In this document: positions 39,249 to 48,744 of the stretch, piece by piece
Layout: each line of letters starts with the position of its first letter
How positions within the stretch are numbered: the stretch's first letter is position 1
Assembly: GCA_900316445.1 (NCBI GenBank)
Contig: ONCZ01000006.1
Span: forward strand, 1 to 63,309
Reading direction: 5' to 3'
From: an uncultured Prevotellaceae bacterium
Lineage (GTDB): Bacteria > Bacteroidota > Bacteroidia > Bacteroidales > Bacteroidaceae
Length of the DNA stretch: 63,309 nucleotides
Position numbers and translations under genes: made by a program
The notes under the pieces: model-generated
Database searches by the model: none
The model's input: only the letters and a program-made list of their open reading frames with translations
Told to the model about the DNA's origin: nothing

Positions 39249-41957
39249 TTACTTCATGATATACTTCTTACCATTCTTGATGTACAGGCCCTTCTTGGCT
39301 GCGTTTACGCGGACACCCTGCAGGTTGTAGATGGCACCATTCTCTGCCTCTGCAGCCTCAATTGCCTTGATAGCTGTAGCTTCATCCTCTATGGTGTTGC
39401 CATTCTCGTCCTTCCAAACAATGTTCAGACGACCGCTTGCAGAGGGAGCCTTGTTGATGATAACGAAGATGTTGCCATTATTCAGATAGCTACCAGTGTA
39501 GTACTGGAATGAGAAGCCTGCGGTTGCATTATTCACAAGTACATACATATAGTTGCCATAGCAAGCTGTTGTTCCATCAGCAGTAGACTTAACCTCCTCA
39601 CGGGCGGTCTTTGTAGATACACTGGCCAGAATGTTCTCAGTCTTTGTCGGTAAATAAGTAGCATCAGGATTATTGCCATAAACATTTGAAGACTTGACAG
39701 TACCAGCAGCAGGTGTTGCAGAATCATCAATTGTAACAGCTACAGGGCTAATCTTCTTGGCTTCAGCCGTTCTTACAATAATAGCTTGTTTTGCCTTGAC
39801 ATTGTACTTACCATTGCGTTTACGGAGCTCACTCATTACGATGTCACTTCCGTCGAGGTAAGCCTCATAAACCTGACACTCCGTAGCATCGAACTGATAT
39901 GCAGTAGTGCTGTTGAAGAATCCCTTCATAGCATAGTTACGTACTTTGTCCTTAACAGTTGTAAACTCTACAGGACTTGCTGTTTCGTATTTTGCGTTTG
40001 TAGGAGGAGTAGGAACATCAGCAGTATAGATGGTGTTAGTAATAATCGTTACGAGAGAGCAACCTTTAAACGGATTTGTACCGAAAATAGAAGCACCAGG
40101 AGTTGCTGTAGGCATGTAAGTCAGAGACTTCAGGCTCTTACAATTTGCGAAAGCCTCATTACCAACCTTACCAGCAGCAGTAGCAGGATTCAGAGTAATT
40201 TCTGCGATGCCAGTACCGTCGAATGCATTTGCACCAATCTCTGCAAGAGTTGTTGGCAAAGTAATGGTTGTCAAAGCAGCCAAACCTTTGAATGTATTGG
40301 CAGCAATATTCACTGTTGTTCCACCATTCTTCAGAACTGTACAACCGCTCAGGTCAATAGTAATGGCATCTGCTGTAGAGAAGGGAAGGGGATCAGTTGT
40401 TCCCGGTGCGGTCAATGTACCTAAGAACGGAGTGGTCAGAGTTTCAAGAACTCCACCGAATTTCAGGTTAGCCAACTTTGTACGATAGAAAGCACCGTTT
40501 CCAACCTCAACGATTGTTGAGAGGTCAGTCTTGTCCTTAACGCTCAATGTCTCAAGAGCAGTACAGTTGTAGAATGCCTTAGCTGCTAACTTTGTGAGAG
40601 TCTGAGGCAGAGCAACAGTAGTCAGCGTGCTGATACCATTAGCACCAAACAGAGCATCAAGGGTGTTAGCCGTAGCAACCTGAACGCCTGCAGTCAAATC
40701 AAGCTGTACAAGAGCTGTACCTGCAAACATCCCTGCTGCAAGAGTTGCACCAGCAGGAAGCTTATACTCAGAATCAGAAATACCAACCTTTGCAAGAGTT
40801 GAGATGTTTGCAAGATTTGTTCCAATTGTGTATGTCTTGCCGGCAGTAGAGCCGTCAAAAGCCTTGTTCAGCACCAACTGCTGCAGTTTACTGGGATCGG
40901 GGGCAGGAGCACCTGGATTCGTAGAGAACCAAGCTCCGATAGCATTGATCTCACTAGCAGAAAGGTCAAACTTCGTGATGGCAGTCTTCAGGAATGCACC
41001 TGCTCCGATAGAAGCAACCTTTGCAGGGATGATTGCACTATTGGCTGTTGCGCCGATAGTAGCCAACTTTGTACAGCCGTCAAATGCATTGGCAACAATG
41101 GGATAAGCCACAGCGTTTGTTGTAGGTAGCACAACGGTTGTCAGGTTAGCGTTTGTTTCATCAGCTTCAGCATAAGCAGATACTGTTCCTAAAGTCAGAC
41201 CTGAAGCAAAAGCAGCAGCTTTCACTCCTGTGAACAAACGGTTAACGCCATTGGTAGCATTGAGCAGAACACAAGCAGAAAGGTCCAATGTAGATATTTT
41301 AGTTCCTACAAATGCACCAGCCTTAATCATCTTTAATTTTGCGCCAACAGTAATAGCAGCTAACTTTGCACAGCCGTAGAAAGCTTCTTCGTCAATCTCC
41401 TCAAGCCATGTTGCATTCTCTGTAGCGAAAGTCTCGAGAGAAGCTGCATTTGCAAAAGCACCAGCTGCGATTTGCACAAGGTTTGACATTGCGGGAATAC
41501 CCACAGTAGTGCCCTTGAAACCCTCAAAGGCTTCCTTACCGATATACATGATTGTAGCAGGAAGAGAGACGCTCGTTGCTGCACAATCCTTGAACGGCTG
41601 GTGAGCTGTCGTAGTATTCACCTTAAATGTCGTGTTAAGTGTAACAGCAGCAGTCTCAGAACCATCAATACCTACCACCTTAAATTTGTGGGTGAGATCA
41701 ACGGCTACGGAGTTGTCCAGATTCTGTACCTGTTCGGGGATGGTAACTGCAGTTGTCTGAGAAGAGTAAGCATAGCGAATAACAGTAACCTGTCCCAGTA
41801 CCTCAGGATTTCCTGCAGAAGCGGCCTGATAGTCTGCTGTAATCTGATATTCTACGCCGTTGTCTCCAATGAACGTCTTGCCTACCTCAGTCTGAGCAAA
41901 TGCGTTAGAGCTCAGCATAGCAAACATAGCAAGAGCGAATAACTTGATTTTTTTCAT
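39249..41957 (-). CDS. BspA-type leucine-rich-repeat surface protein
   Basis: The 902-residue secreted protein has a signal peptide (MKKIKLFALAMFAMLSSNAF AQ) and many BspA-like LRR_5 repeats of about 23 residues, such as AFEGFKGTTVGIPAMSNLVQ and LTTITLPTTLAEIGANAFDG. A C-terminal module follows, ending IYNLQGVRVNAAKKGLYIKN then GKKYIMK. The tail resembles the short C-terminal sorting domains of type IX secretion substrates in Prevotella. BspA proteins bind host matrix proteins or other bacteria. The upstream leader is unusually long (about 770 nt from the only -7 box found). Confidence 0.9.
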   Translation of the reverse strand: MKKIKLFALAMFAMLSSNAFAQTEVGKTFIGDNGVEYQITADYQAASAGNPEVLGQVTVIRYAYSSQTTAVTIPEQVQNLDNSVAVDLTHKFKVVGIDGSETAAVTLNTTFKVNTTTAHQPFKDCAATSVSLPATIMYIGKEAFEGFKGTTVGIPAMSNLVQIAAGAFANAASLETFATENATWLEEIDEEAFYGCAKLAAITVGAKLKMIKAGAFVGTKISTLDLSACVLLNATNGVNRLFTGVKAAAFASGLTLGTVSAYAEADETNANLTTVVLPTTNAVAYPIVANAFDGCTKLATIGATANSAIIPAKVASIGAGAFLKTAITKFDLSASEINAIGAWFSTNPGAPAPDPSKLQQLVLNKAFDGSTAGKTYTIGTNLANISTLAKVGISDSEYKLPAGATLAAGMFAGTALVQLDLTAGVQVATANTLDALFGANGISTLTTVALPQTLTKLAAKAFYNCTALETLSVKDKTDLSTIVEVGNGAFYRTKLANLKFGGVLETLTTPFLGTLTAPGTTDPLPFSTADAITIDLSGCTVLKNGGTTVNIAANTFKGLAALTTITLPTTLAEIGANAFDGTGIAEITLNPATAAGKVGNEAFANCKSLKSLTYMPTATPGASIFGTNPFKGCSLVTIITNTIYTADVPTPPTNAKYETASPVEFTTVKDKVRNYAMKGFFNSTTAYQFDATECQVYEAYLDGSDIVMSELRKRNGKYNVKAKQAIIVRTAEAKKISPVAVTIDDSATPAAGTVKSSNVYGNNPDATYLPTKTENILASVSTKTAREEVKSTADGTTACYGNYMYVLVNNATAGFSFQYYTGSYLNNGNIFVIINKAPSASGRLNIVWKDENGNTIEDEATAIKAIEAAEAENGAIYNLQGVRVNAAKKGLYIKNGKKYIMK

Positions 41958-42059
41958 TGTTCTTAAAATTTTTAGTTTGTAAATTTTGAATTTGAAATAA
42001 TAATCGGATGATTCCTGCGGCGGGGCTGAGCCTCGCTGATGCAGGCGAGAGAGTAAACG

Positions 42060-42155
42060 TCAGGTGCCAAGCACCTCCCCTTCCGCCATTAGGACGCATT
42101 GCTGCGCGGACACCTTGGCGGAAGTCACATTCATTCTAATTGTTTTCTTGTCCAT
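42060..42155 (-). CDS. Possible 31-residue leader peptide
   Basis: ATG at 42155 gives MDKKTIRMNVTSAKVSAQQC then VLMAEGEVLGT and a stop. The second half is also the CTTCCGCCA...TGGCGGAAG and AGGTGC-TTG-GCACCT hairpin region, so translation could affect folding of the BspA leader. It may be no more than a chance frame. Confidence 0.3.
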   Translation of the reverse strand: MDKKTIRMNVTSAKVSAQQCVLMAEGEVLGT

Positions 42156-42731
42156 AATCTTTAAAATGTTAATAATGTGAACTATTTTGTTTAATGTGAA
42201 CTAAAATCCATCATTGTTTGAAGCGGACAAAATCCAGCTCCCGGCCAGCTTCTCCCCTTGCTGGTCGTTACTCTCATTAACATTCTAAAAATGGAATCAT
42301 CCCTGATCGTAGGGAACAAAAAAAGACGTGGGAGTAAAGTTTCTCTCCGCGCCTATCCCTTCATTCAGGCCTTCGCATTGCCCCCGTATAAGGATAAGCA
42401 ACGTAAAGCCCGCCCACGCCGAGTGATATACAAACCCACTACGCCCTAACTGTCCCAGACATATATATACCAAGATATACTCCACCTGAGGGGAGTTACA
42501 CCTTATTAATATATATAAGGGAATCAGGACATGGGGGAATATAAAACTCACCCACGCGAACGCTTCTGTTGCATCACCGCTGTATACGGATTCAAGTTTG
42601 CGAAGTTTGAATGAACAGACAGGTAACGTTTAGAAAACGTCCTTTCGAGACTGGCCGTACAACTGGCCTGAGGTCTCTTCCATCGATGTCAAAATTTACC
42701 GCCCGCCCACACTAAGGCGGACTTTTCGCTG

Positions 42732-42739
42732 CAAATTTA
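42732..42739 (-). promoter_or_regulatory. Probable BspA gene promoter (-7 box)
   Basis: The minus strand reads TAAATTTG. It is the only convincing -7 box found upstream of the BspA gene. Confidence 0.5.
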
Positions 42740-42862
42740 CATATATTTTTCTAATTACCAAATATTTTTTAGGAAAAAATCACATTTTAACCAAAAAAAG
42801 ATGATTTGAGGGGTGTTTGGGAAGAATAAAAGGAGCCTTGTCGTAGAAAATGTCGGTATTTG

Positions 42863-42894
42863 TTTGGAAGTTTGGGAATATTTTCTTAACTTTG
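42863..42894 (+). promoter_or_regulatory. Promoter of the LRR-dockerin gene
   Basis: TTTG at 42863-42866 and TAACTTTG at 42887-42894, spaced 20 bp. The ATG is 28 bp downstream. Confidence 0.75.
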
Positions 42895-42922
42895 CACCAA
42901 AGAACAAACAAATTCGAATAGT

Positions 42923-43867
42923 ATGAAGAAGACATGTGTTTTATTCCTGTTGGCCCTGCTGCCCTTGACAGTAAGTGCTGTGGATGCGGTGGAAATCGAT
43001 GGTGTGTGGTATAACCTGGATGCGGAAAAGGGCTGCGCGACGGTTGTCAGCAGTCAGACGAGACATGGTTATGAGGGCGATGTGGTGATCCCGGAGCGTG
43101 TGCGTTATGACGGTGAGACGTATGACGTGACTGCCATTGCCTCGCGGGCTTTCTACTATAGTACGCTGAGCTCAGTGTCTATAGGCGACGGGGTGACCTC
43201 CATCGGCGATTTTGCCTTCTATTCGTGTCCCAATCTGGTGGATGTTGCCATCGGCAATGGGGTGACTTCCATCGGCACCTCTGCCTTCCATTGGTGTAAC
43301 GCCCTGAAGACGATCATCATCGGCAGCAGCACAGCCTCCATCGGCGAGTCTGCCTTCTGTGACTGCAGCAGCCTGAAGGATGTCTATTGCCTGGCAGAGG
43401 ATCTGCCTTCGACAAAGAGCACTTCTCTGGATTCCAGATATTTAAGTCAGATGACCCTCCACGTGCCGGCAACGGCTATCGATACTTATCTCTATGCATC
43501 GCCTTGGGGCGCATTTGGGAAATTTGTCAAGATTACTGAGGATGAGCTGATCAAATGTGCGACACCGGTGATTGGCTTCTCCGACGGTAAGGTCGTGTTC
43601 AGCTGTAAGACGAAGGGCGTGGCCTACAAGTCAGAGGTGCGGGTAGCTGATGCCAAAACGTATGACACCTCCGTGCTTTCTACTCCAGGCACATTCGTTG
43701 TTTCCGTCTTTGCCGTGAAGAAAGGCTGTTACAGGTCAAACACCGCCACTCGCGAGTTCTCCTTCTCGGATGCCAAGCCGAACGCCAAGCTGGGCGACCT
43801 GAACAACGACGGCAAGGTGGACGTGGCCGATCACGTAAAGCTGTCGGAGATCATCATGAATCAATGA
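42923..43867 (+). CDS. Secreted LRR protein with C-terminal dockerin-like half
   Basis: The 314-residue protein has a signal peptide (MKKTCVLFLLALLPLTVSAV), three or four BspA-type LRR_5 repeats (LSSVSIGDGVTSIGDFAFYS; LVDVAIGNGVTSIGTSAFHW; about residues 70-165), a beta-sandwich region, and a terminal calcium-loop segment KLGDLNNDGKVDVADHVKLS. That last segment is one half of a type I dockerin repeat (DxNxDGxVxxxD) and ends five residues before the stop. Half-dockerins at the C-terminus are common in Prevotella secreted proteins; no cohesin is seen, so they may serve as a surface-sorting tag. It has its own promoter and is convergent with the giant gene downstream. Confidence 0.87.
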   Translation: MKKTCVLFLLALLPLTVSAVDAVEIDGVWYNLDAEKGCATVVSSQTRHGYEGDVVIPERVRYDGETYDVTAIASRAFYYSTLSSVSIGDGVTSIGDFAFYSCPNLVDVAIGNGVTSIGTSAFHWCNALKTIIIGSSTASIGESAFCDCSSLKDVYCLAEDLPSTKSTSLDSRYLSQMTLHVPATAIDTYLYASPWGAFGKFVKITEDELIKCATPVIGFSDGKVVFSCKTKGVAYKSEVRVADAKTYDTSVLSTPGTFVVSVFAVKKGCYRSNTATREFSFSDAKPNAKLGDLNNDGKVDVADHVKLSEIIMNQ

Positions 43868-43882
43868 TGGCAGTGCCGCTCT

Positions 43883-46800
43883 TTAGTAGTCATCGGGCAT
43901 CGGCTCCCAGGTCGTCTTGTTGCTGTTGTCGCTGTCTTTGATAATGGCATACTTGAAGGGACTGTCGGCATCTTCGTAGTTTGCAAGGGCGCAGTGCATG
44001 TCGCTGACTGTGCCGTTTGAAATATCACCGGAGATGATAAAGAAACTGCCCTTCCAGGGGGCACAGATGCTGAACTTCGAGCCGTCGCCCTGGATGAGGG
44101 CCTTCGACTCGCCATTGGCATAGTCGGCCTCGCCCTCAGTAATGAAGTAGTAGTCGAAGTTGAGCTGTCCGTCTGCCTGGCTGCTGAATTTCATCACCAT
44201 TCCATTCAAACTTCCTATGTCCTCCCCGGCACCGGTATTCTCTGACACGATGGTAAGAGGCGACATGAGGTAGGTGCCGTTGACCGTCGGCGGGTTGTTG
44301 CCCTCGTGGATGGGCAGGCCGTTGCTCTTCAGCTGCTGCATCGTCGCAGCATCGGGCCACTCAAGGGGCACTTCTTCTTCCTCCTCCTGCTCCTTCATAC
44401 TGATAATGAGCCATACGTAGTCTGATGCATCACCAGTCGGATTATAGGATACGTGGCTGGTATATGGCTTGTCGGGCATGTCAAGATCAATGATGTCCGC
44501 CGTTTTGACATAGTAGCCGTGCAGATCTGCCGTGTTCGTCCAGTTCTTGAACTCCAAGCCGTCGGCCACCGTCCACTTGCCTTCCTTATAGGTTCGTGAA
44601 TTGGTTTGTAGCGGGAAGTCACCCAAGGCCACGACCGTTGAGAAATCACCATCTTCGATGATGTCGTAGCCCAGCATATGCATATGGAAGACATTCGCAC
44701 TGGTGGCCCGCGAGAACTGCAAGTTCTTCACCATGTTGTTCGTCTTGTCGATATCGAACGATAGCGAGGCATTTGTACGCTCGTTGTTGAGTTCTTTTTC
44801 TATGTAGCCCTGACACTCCACGTGCATGGTCTTCTTGTCCTCGCTCCACGTGAAGTGGGTGTTCTTAGCCTCGAAGTTGACTCCAATTGCTGCGCGGAAC
44901 AGCGTGTCGGGGGTATTTTCATCATCTGATACGTACTGCACGTTTCGTTCTACCCAGAAGTTGATGCGCTTGAAGGGACTCTCGTCGCTGGGGTTCGGTC
45001 CAGGTCCAGGCTCTACGCCGGAGCCCGTGCCGTCCTGATGGACGAGGATGTATTCCTTGGCCACCGTGCCGTCCTTCATCAGGGCGGTGATGTATACGGT
45101 GCCAACCCTTTCCTCCTTGCCTTCGTTGGGCTTGGCCGAGAGCGTCATTGACAGTCCGGAGGCTGCACCGCCGAGCCATGATGAACTCAGGCAGTCGATC
45201 TCGGTGATTTTCTCTACGTCTTCGCCTACGACATAGACTTTCTTCTCGCCGCCTTGGGCGGTGAGCCTGACGGTCTCAGGACTGAAGGTGAAGGCCTTGA
45301 TGACCTGGTAAGCCAGTTGTGTCACCTTTATCGTCTTTGACAGACGACCACCGTCCTTCATGGTGATGGTATAGGTGAGTGTTGCTGTTCGCTCAGCCTC
45401 GTCGGGGTTGGCCTCTGCACGCACCTCGATGATGTCATCCTTCACGGTGGCTTCTATCCATGTTACAGATGCCTCTGCCTCGCGGCTCTGGATGGCGCTG
45501 GAGATATAACTGTCCGCCGGGTCCATCTTGATGCTGACGGTGGCCGTGTTGCTATACTTGGCACCGCGCTTCTCCTCTGCCGTCAGCGTCAACTCTGTCG
45601 GGTCGAGTTCCAACTTCAGGCTGAGGGCCGACTGCTTCACAGTCAGTGTACGTGTGGCAACAGAGCCTTCAGCGTCGGTCAGTTCCACAGTGATGACGCC
45701 GTCGCGTGAGGATTCGAGGTTGAAGTTCGGCTTGATGTGGATCTTGCGCGTCGCGGTGGTGGTCAGGTCGTCTGCCGTCTTGCTGGTCCAGGCTTCGTCT
45801 ACCGTCAGCCACGACTCCGCATTGCTGCTCACCTTGATGTCCTGGGCGTTGTTGGGATACTTAACGGTCAACTGCTGTGTCAGTTCGCCGTCTTTGAAAT
45901 CCTTGCTGTACCCGGCCACCTCGATGAGTTCTTCGGGGCTGACAGAGAACTCGTAATCGGGAGCCTCCTGGAAGACGGGCACGTTGAGCGTGAGATTGAT
46001 ACTTCTGTCTTCATTGTACAGGTAGAAGTCTACCGTCCCAGAGCGCTCTTTGGCCGTGGTATTAGGCTTGACGCTGACCTTATAGGTGCCGTTCTCCTTC
46101 TTCACCGACAGCCATTTGCTTTCGTCATCCTCGTCAACGGTCACTCCGTACTCGTCGATATAGATGTCTTCTTCGCGGTCCAGGTTGTCGGTAACGGTGA
46201 GCGTCTCTTCTCCTCCCTTGGCATCGAATTTCAGTTCCTCTGGCGCACATTCGAATTTGACAGGAACGGTGTAGGACGTATAGGGCGAGGCCAGCATCTC
46301 ATATTTGATGACACCAAGATTGGTAATGGGGTAGACGGTTACTTCCTTGCCTCCGCCAATGCCTGTCAGGTCTTGTTCCCAACTCTTGAAGTTGGGTTCC
46401 TTCAGATATCTATACTCTTTATCATATAGTTCCCTTGCTACCTGTTTCCCACTCTTCGAGTAGTAGGCGGCAAAGCCCACCTTGTTTCCTGTAAGCGTCT
46501 TGCGCCCAAGGCTTGCACTGGCTTTCAGTGTCTTGCTCTCCGAGTCATAGGTCAGGCTTGTGCCAGAAAACTTGGGGACAAGGCCTCCTTCGAAGCCGTA
46601 TAATTCGTTGACGTCGAACATTTCAAATTCTTTCTTCCAGGGGCCTAAGGATGCTTCAATCTTTCCTGTGCAGAATGGTCCGAATTTAACAGAACCGTCA
46701 CGGTTGAGGGCATCGTATAAGGCTGTCGGATTGACCATCATATAGGCAGGGATCAGTGTCGGGACAGCGGTCATCAGATAGTCCGTCAGTTTCAGTTCTG

Positions 46801-48040
46801 ACTCTACCTCTCCCTTTATACCGGCATCGTATCTTGTGCCCACGGCACCAATCTCTTTCTTCATCAGACTCAGACAAGACGAGAAATACGGACCAGCGGT
46901 GATTGTAAATTTGCCGGAAAATGAGTTCTCCTCAATGTTTTTAAGCAAGCGAGTGCTCGCCACAGCGCTTTCTCGTTGCTCATCGTAGAAACAGTCGTTG
47001 TATTGCGCCATCGCATAATCGCTTGTCACATTCTCACGCTTAATCTTCAGTTCCACCTCTCCGGAACCGCTGACGGAGACACCTGCCTCAGTCTCTATGG
47101 CAAACGGTGTGTCGGTAATCCAGGTCCAAGTGCTCGCTAACGGAAAGTCAAACTGACCAGAGACTCCGCCCTTGATGTCAAGATTAAACCAGGACCTTTT
47201 CTCCATGCGTGCGACGTAGTCGAAGTTGATGCCGAGGATGGGACGCACAGCCAGGAAGACACGGACAGTCATCTCGTCCTTTATACCCATATCGAGGGTA
47301 CCACTGCCCGTTACCGACCAGTCGGAATTGATGCCATACGATATGCTTGTCAGATCTATCTTTAAAGACTTGTCATACACAGGTAGCGTGGACTTTGTGC
47401 TGTTCTCATCTCCGAAGATACGCGTCCGGGCTCCTCTGCTCCCCCGCGTCTCCGCGCCTTCGCTCTCCGCTGCTGCCTTGCAGACCCACTGGTCGAAGAG
47501 ATCCGTCAGTTCTGGCGTCTCGCAGATCACCAGTGTACTCCCTGTAATATCTTCGACCCGCTTCACACGGCCATAGAAACCGCCGGGCAGGAATTTGCGG
47601 CTTTTGGTCGTCACGATCTTGTCGCCCACCTCGGGAATCAGTGTCTTTGGCGTATTGGTAGCAAGAAGCAATACGGTGGAGGAGTCGCTGCCGATGACGT
47701 AGTTCCACATCTCGCTCTCTGTGGTGTGGGCCACGTCTTTCTTATAGACGGTCTCGGGCGTGACGAATCCGATGGAGTCGATGGCAGAGAGAGGAATGCG
47801 GAAGAGGGAGTCGAGTGCATAGACCTCCTGCACTACCATCTCGTCGTGGGCCACGCCGGTCGTGTCGATGTTGCTGTACTCGAAACGCTCGATGTCGTCG
47901 AAGAAGAAGGCATTGAACCCGCCATCGTTACGATAGATGTAGAGGGCATCCTGCACGGCCTGTGCTTGTGCGGACTGGATGCCGATAGCCGACAACAGCA
48001 TTGCCAGCATATATATAATAATGTGTGTGGTCTTCTTCAT
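43883..48040 (-). CDS. Giant BACON-repeat surface protein
   Basis: The 1385-residue protein has a signal peptide, an N-terminal module (residues 30-110: ALYIYRNDGGFNAFFFDDIE, RIPLSAIDSIGFVTPE) shared with the 946-residue protein at 53461-56301, a large beta-rich middle, four BACON-like repeats (about 600-1005; FDAKGGEETLTVTDN, KWLSVKKENGTYKVSVKPNT), a GPGPNPSD linker and a C-terminal beta domain. BACON domains bind mucin or glycans or act as stalks. A short stretch SEGAETRGSRGARTR looks repeat-derived. It overlaps the preceding small CTD protein gene by 4 bp, and the same pairing is seen for the 946-residue paralogue. Function unknown; surface adhesion is likely. Confidence 0.82.
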   Translation of the reverse strand: MKKTTHIIIYMLAMLLSAIGIQSAQAQAVQDALYIYRNDGGFNAFFFDDIERFEYSNIDTTGVAHDEMVVQEVYALDSLFRIPLSAIDSIGFVTPETVYKKDVAHTTESEMWNYVIGSDSSTVLLLATNTPKTLIPEVGDKIVTTKSRKFLPGGFYGRVKRVEDITGSTLVICETPELTDLFDQWVCKAAAESEGAETRGSRGARTRIFGDENSTKSTLPVYDKSLKIDLTSISYGINSDWSVTGSGTLDMGIKDEMTVRVFLAVRPILGINFDYVARMEKRSWFNLDIKGGVSGQFDFPLASTWTWITDTPFAIETEAGVSVSGSGEVELKIKRENVTSDYAMAQYNDCFYDEQRESAVASTRLLKNIEENSFSGKFTITAGPYFSSCLSLMKKEIGAVGTRYDAGIKGEVESELKLTDYLMTAVPTLIPAYMMVNPTALYDALNRDGSVKFGPFCTGKIEASLGPWKKEFEMFDVNELYGFEGGLVPKFSGTSLTYDSESKTLKASASLGRKTLTGNKVGFAAYYSKSGKQVARELYDKEYRYLKEPNFKSWEQDLTGIGGGKEVTVYPITNLGVIKYEMLASPYTSYTVPVKFECAPEELKFDAKGGEETLTVTDNLDREEDIYIDEYGVTVDEDDESKWLSVKKENGTYKVSVKPNTTAKERSGTVDFYLYNEDRSINLTLNVPVFQEAPDYEFSVSPEELIEVAGYSKDFKDGELTQQLTVKYPNNAQDIKVSSNAESWLTVDEAWTSKTADDLTTTATRKIHIKPNFNLESSRDGVITVELTDAEGSVATRTLTVKQSALSLKLELDPTELTLTAEEKRGAKYSNTATVSIKMDPADSYISSAIQSREAEASVTWIEATVKDDIIEVRAEANPDEAERTATLTYTITMKDGGRLSKTIKVTQLAYQVIKAFTFSPETVRLTAQGGEKKVYVVGEDVEKITEIDCLSSSWLGGAASGLSMTLSAKPNEGKEERVGTVYITALMKDGTVAKEYILVHQDGTGSGVEPGPGPNPSDESPFKRINFWVERNVQYVSDDENTPDTLFRAAIGVNFEAKNTHFTWSEDKKTMHVECQGYIEKELNNERTNASLSFDIDKTNNMVKNLQFSRATSANVFHMHMLGYDIIEDGDFSTVVALGDFPLQTNSRTYKEGKWTVADGLEFKNWTNTADLHGYYVKTADIIDLDMPDKPYTSHVSYNPTGDASDYVWLIISMKEQEEEEEVPLEWPDAATMQQLKSNGLPIHEGNNPPTVNGTYLMSPLTIVSENTGAGEDIGSLNGMVMKFSSQADGQLNFDYYFITEGEADYANGESKALIQGDGSKFSICAPWKGSFFIISGDISNGTVSDMHCALANYEDADSPFKYAIIKDSDNSNKTTWEPMPDDY

Positions 48041-48510
48041 CGCTTCATGATTTTATAGGTGATGGTGTCTGCTTTGATGATATACACGCCTTGGGGCAGA
48101 GCTGAGAGGTTGAGTCGGTAGGTGCCGGCACGGGTGGCTTTCAACTGGCGCACCTGCTTGCCGTCGATGCCATAGACTGTGACGGTGGCGCCAGCCTTCA
48201 GTTGGCTGATGGTGAGCGTGCCGTCCTGATAGCCGATCTCTGCACGTGATTCACTGAGTTCATCGATACCTGACGGATCGCGGTCGACGTAGGTAAAGCG
48301 GATGATGTCGGTGAGAGCATAGGTGACATCGACCTTTGAAGATACGATGTGCAGGTTCTTGCCTTCGAATTTGACCTGTGGCTTCTCTGAGAGGGTATAA
48401 GCTGCCTGCGCTCCATCCTTGGTCAGTACGAGCAGCGTTGGGTTACTATCTGCCCATATGCCTATTGGCAGAACCAGCAAAAGGGTGAGTAATAGGAGTT
48501 GTCTTCTCAT
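48037..48510 (-). CDS. Small secreted protein with C-terminal sorting-type domain
   Basis: It has a signal peptide (MRRQLLLLTLLLVLPIGIWA), a short beta domain (LLVLTKDGAQAAYTLSEKPQ, IIRFTYVDRDPSGID) and a C-terminal domain typical of type IX secretion (LKAGATVTVYGIDGKQVRQL, PQGVYIIKADTITYKIMKR). The open frame extends to a TTG at 48564, but a -7 box at 48539-48546 lies inside that extension, so the start must be the ATG at 48522 or 48510; I chose 48510. The 4-bp overlap with the giant BACON gene indicates coupled translation. It is a paralogue of the C-terminal part of 56298-56966, without the dockerin. Confidence 0.82.
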   Translation of the reverse strand: MRRQLLLLTLLLVLPIGIWADSNPTLLVLTKDGAQAAYTLSEKPQVKFEGKNLHIVSSKVDVTYALTDIIRFTYVDRDPSGIDELSESRAEIGYQDGTLTISQLKAGATVTVYGIDGKQVRQLKATRAGTYRLNLSALPQGVYIIKADTITYKIMKR

Positions 48511-48538
48511 TTTATACAGCATTTTGTTATTTATGGGG

Positions 48539-48546
48539 CAAAGATA
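48539..48546 (-). promoter_or_regulatory. Promoter of the BACON operon (-7 box)
   Basis: TATCTTTG on the minus strand, followed upstream by 19 bp and then the 49-bp operator. Confidence 0.75.
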
Positions 48547-48565
48547 CGAAAAATAATCGAACAAT

Positions 48566-48614
48566 CGACTAACAATTTGTTACTTTCGACTAACAAATCG
48601 TGTTTTGTAAGTCG
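48566..48614. promoter_or_regulatory. 49-bp three-site operator, copy 1
   Basis: The plus strand has CGACTAACAATTTG, a 7-bp spacer, CGACTAACAAATCG, then directly TGTTTTGTAAGTCG (the inverted site). The same 14+7+14+14 layout occurs at 57020-57068. Confidence 0.75.
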
Positions 48615-48682
48615 ATTTGCCTGTAGATATTCTATTCCGTCTGTCTTGCGTGCCCTAATCTGGTTGACGTGGCCGATTGATG

Positions 48683-48722
48683 CAAAAAAATAGCCCGCTG
48701 CTGGAATAGGCAGCGGGGCTAT
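48683..48722 (-). terminator. Terminator of the sialidase-like gene
   Basis: The stem AGCCCCGCTGC/GCAGCGGGCT is followed on the minus strand by TATTTTTTTGC. Confidence 0.85.
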
Positions 48723-48744
48723 GATTGAAGCTTGGATTTTAGGA

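Larger units (their letters stand above)
41958..42922. other. 965-bp structured leader region
   Basis: No ordinary gene is seen. On the minus strand a -7 box at 42732-42739 would give a leader of about 770 nt for the BspA gene. Hairpins can form at about 42646-42680 (GAGACTGGCC/GGCCTGAGGTCTC), 42626-42640 (ACGTTT/AAACGT) and 42061-42075 (AGGTGC/GCACCT), and CTTCCGCCA at 42115-42123 faces TGGCGGAAG at 42080-42088. A 31-codon frame lies at 42060-42155. The plus-strand promoter for the next gene is at 42887-42894. Confidence 0.55.

Noticed and set aside
42060-42155. Confident annotation of the 31-codon leader peptide
   Set aside because: The frame lies in a hairpin-rich region and could be accidental; kept only as a low-confidence feature.
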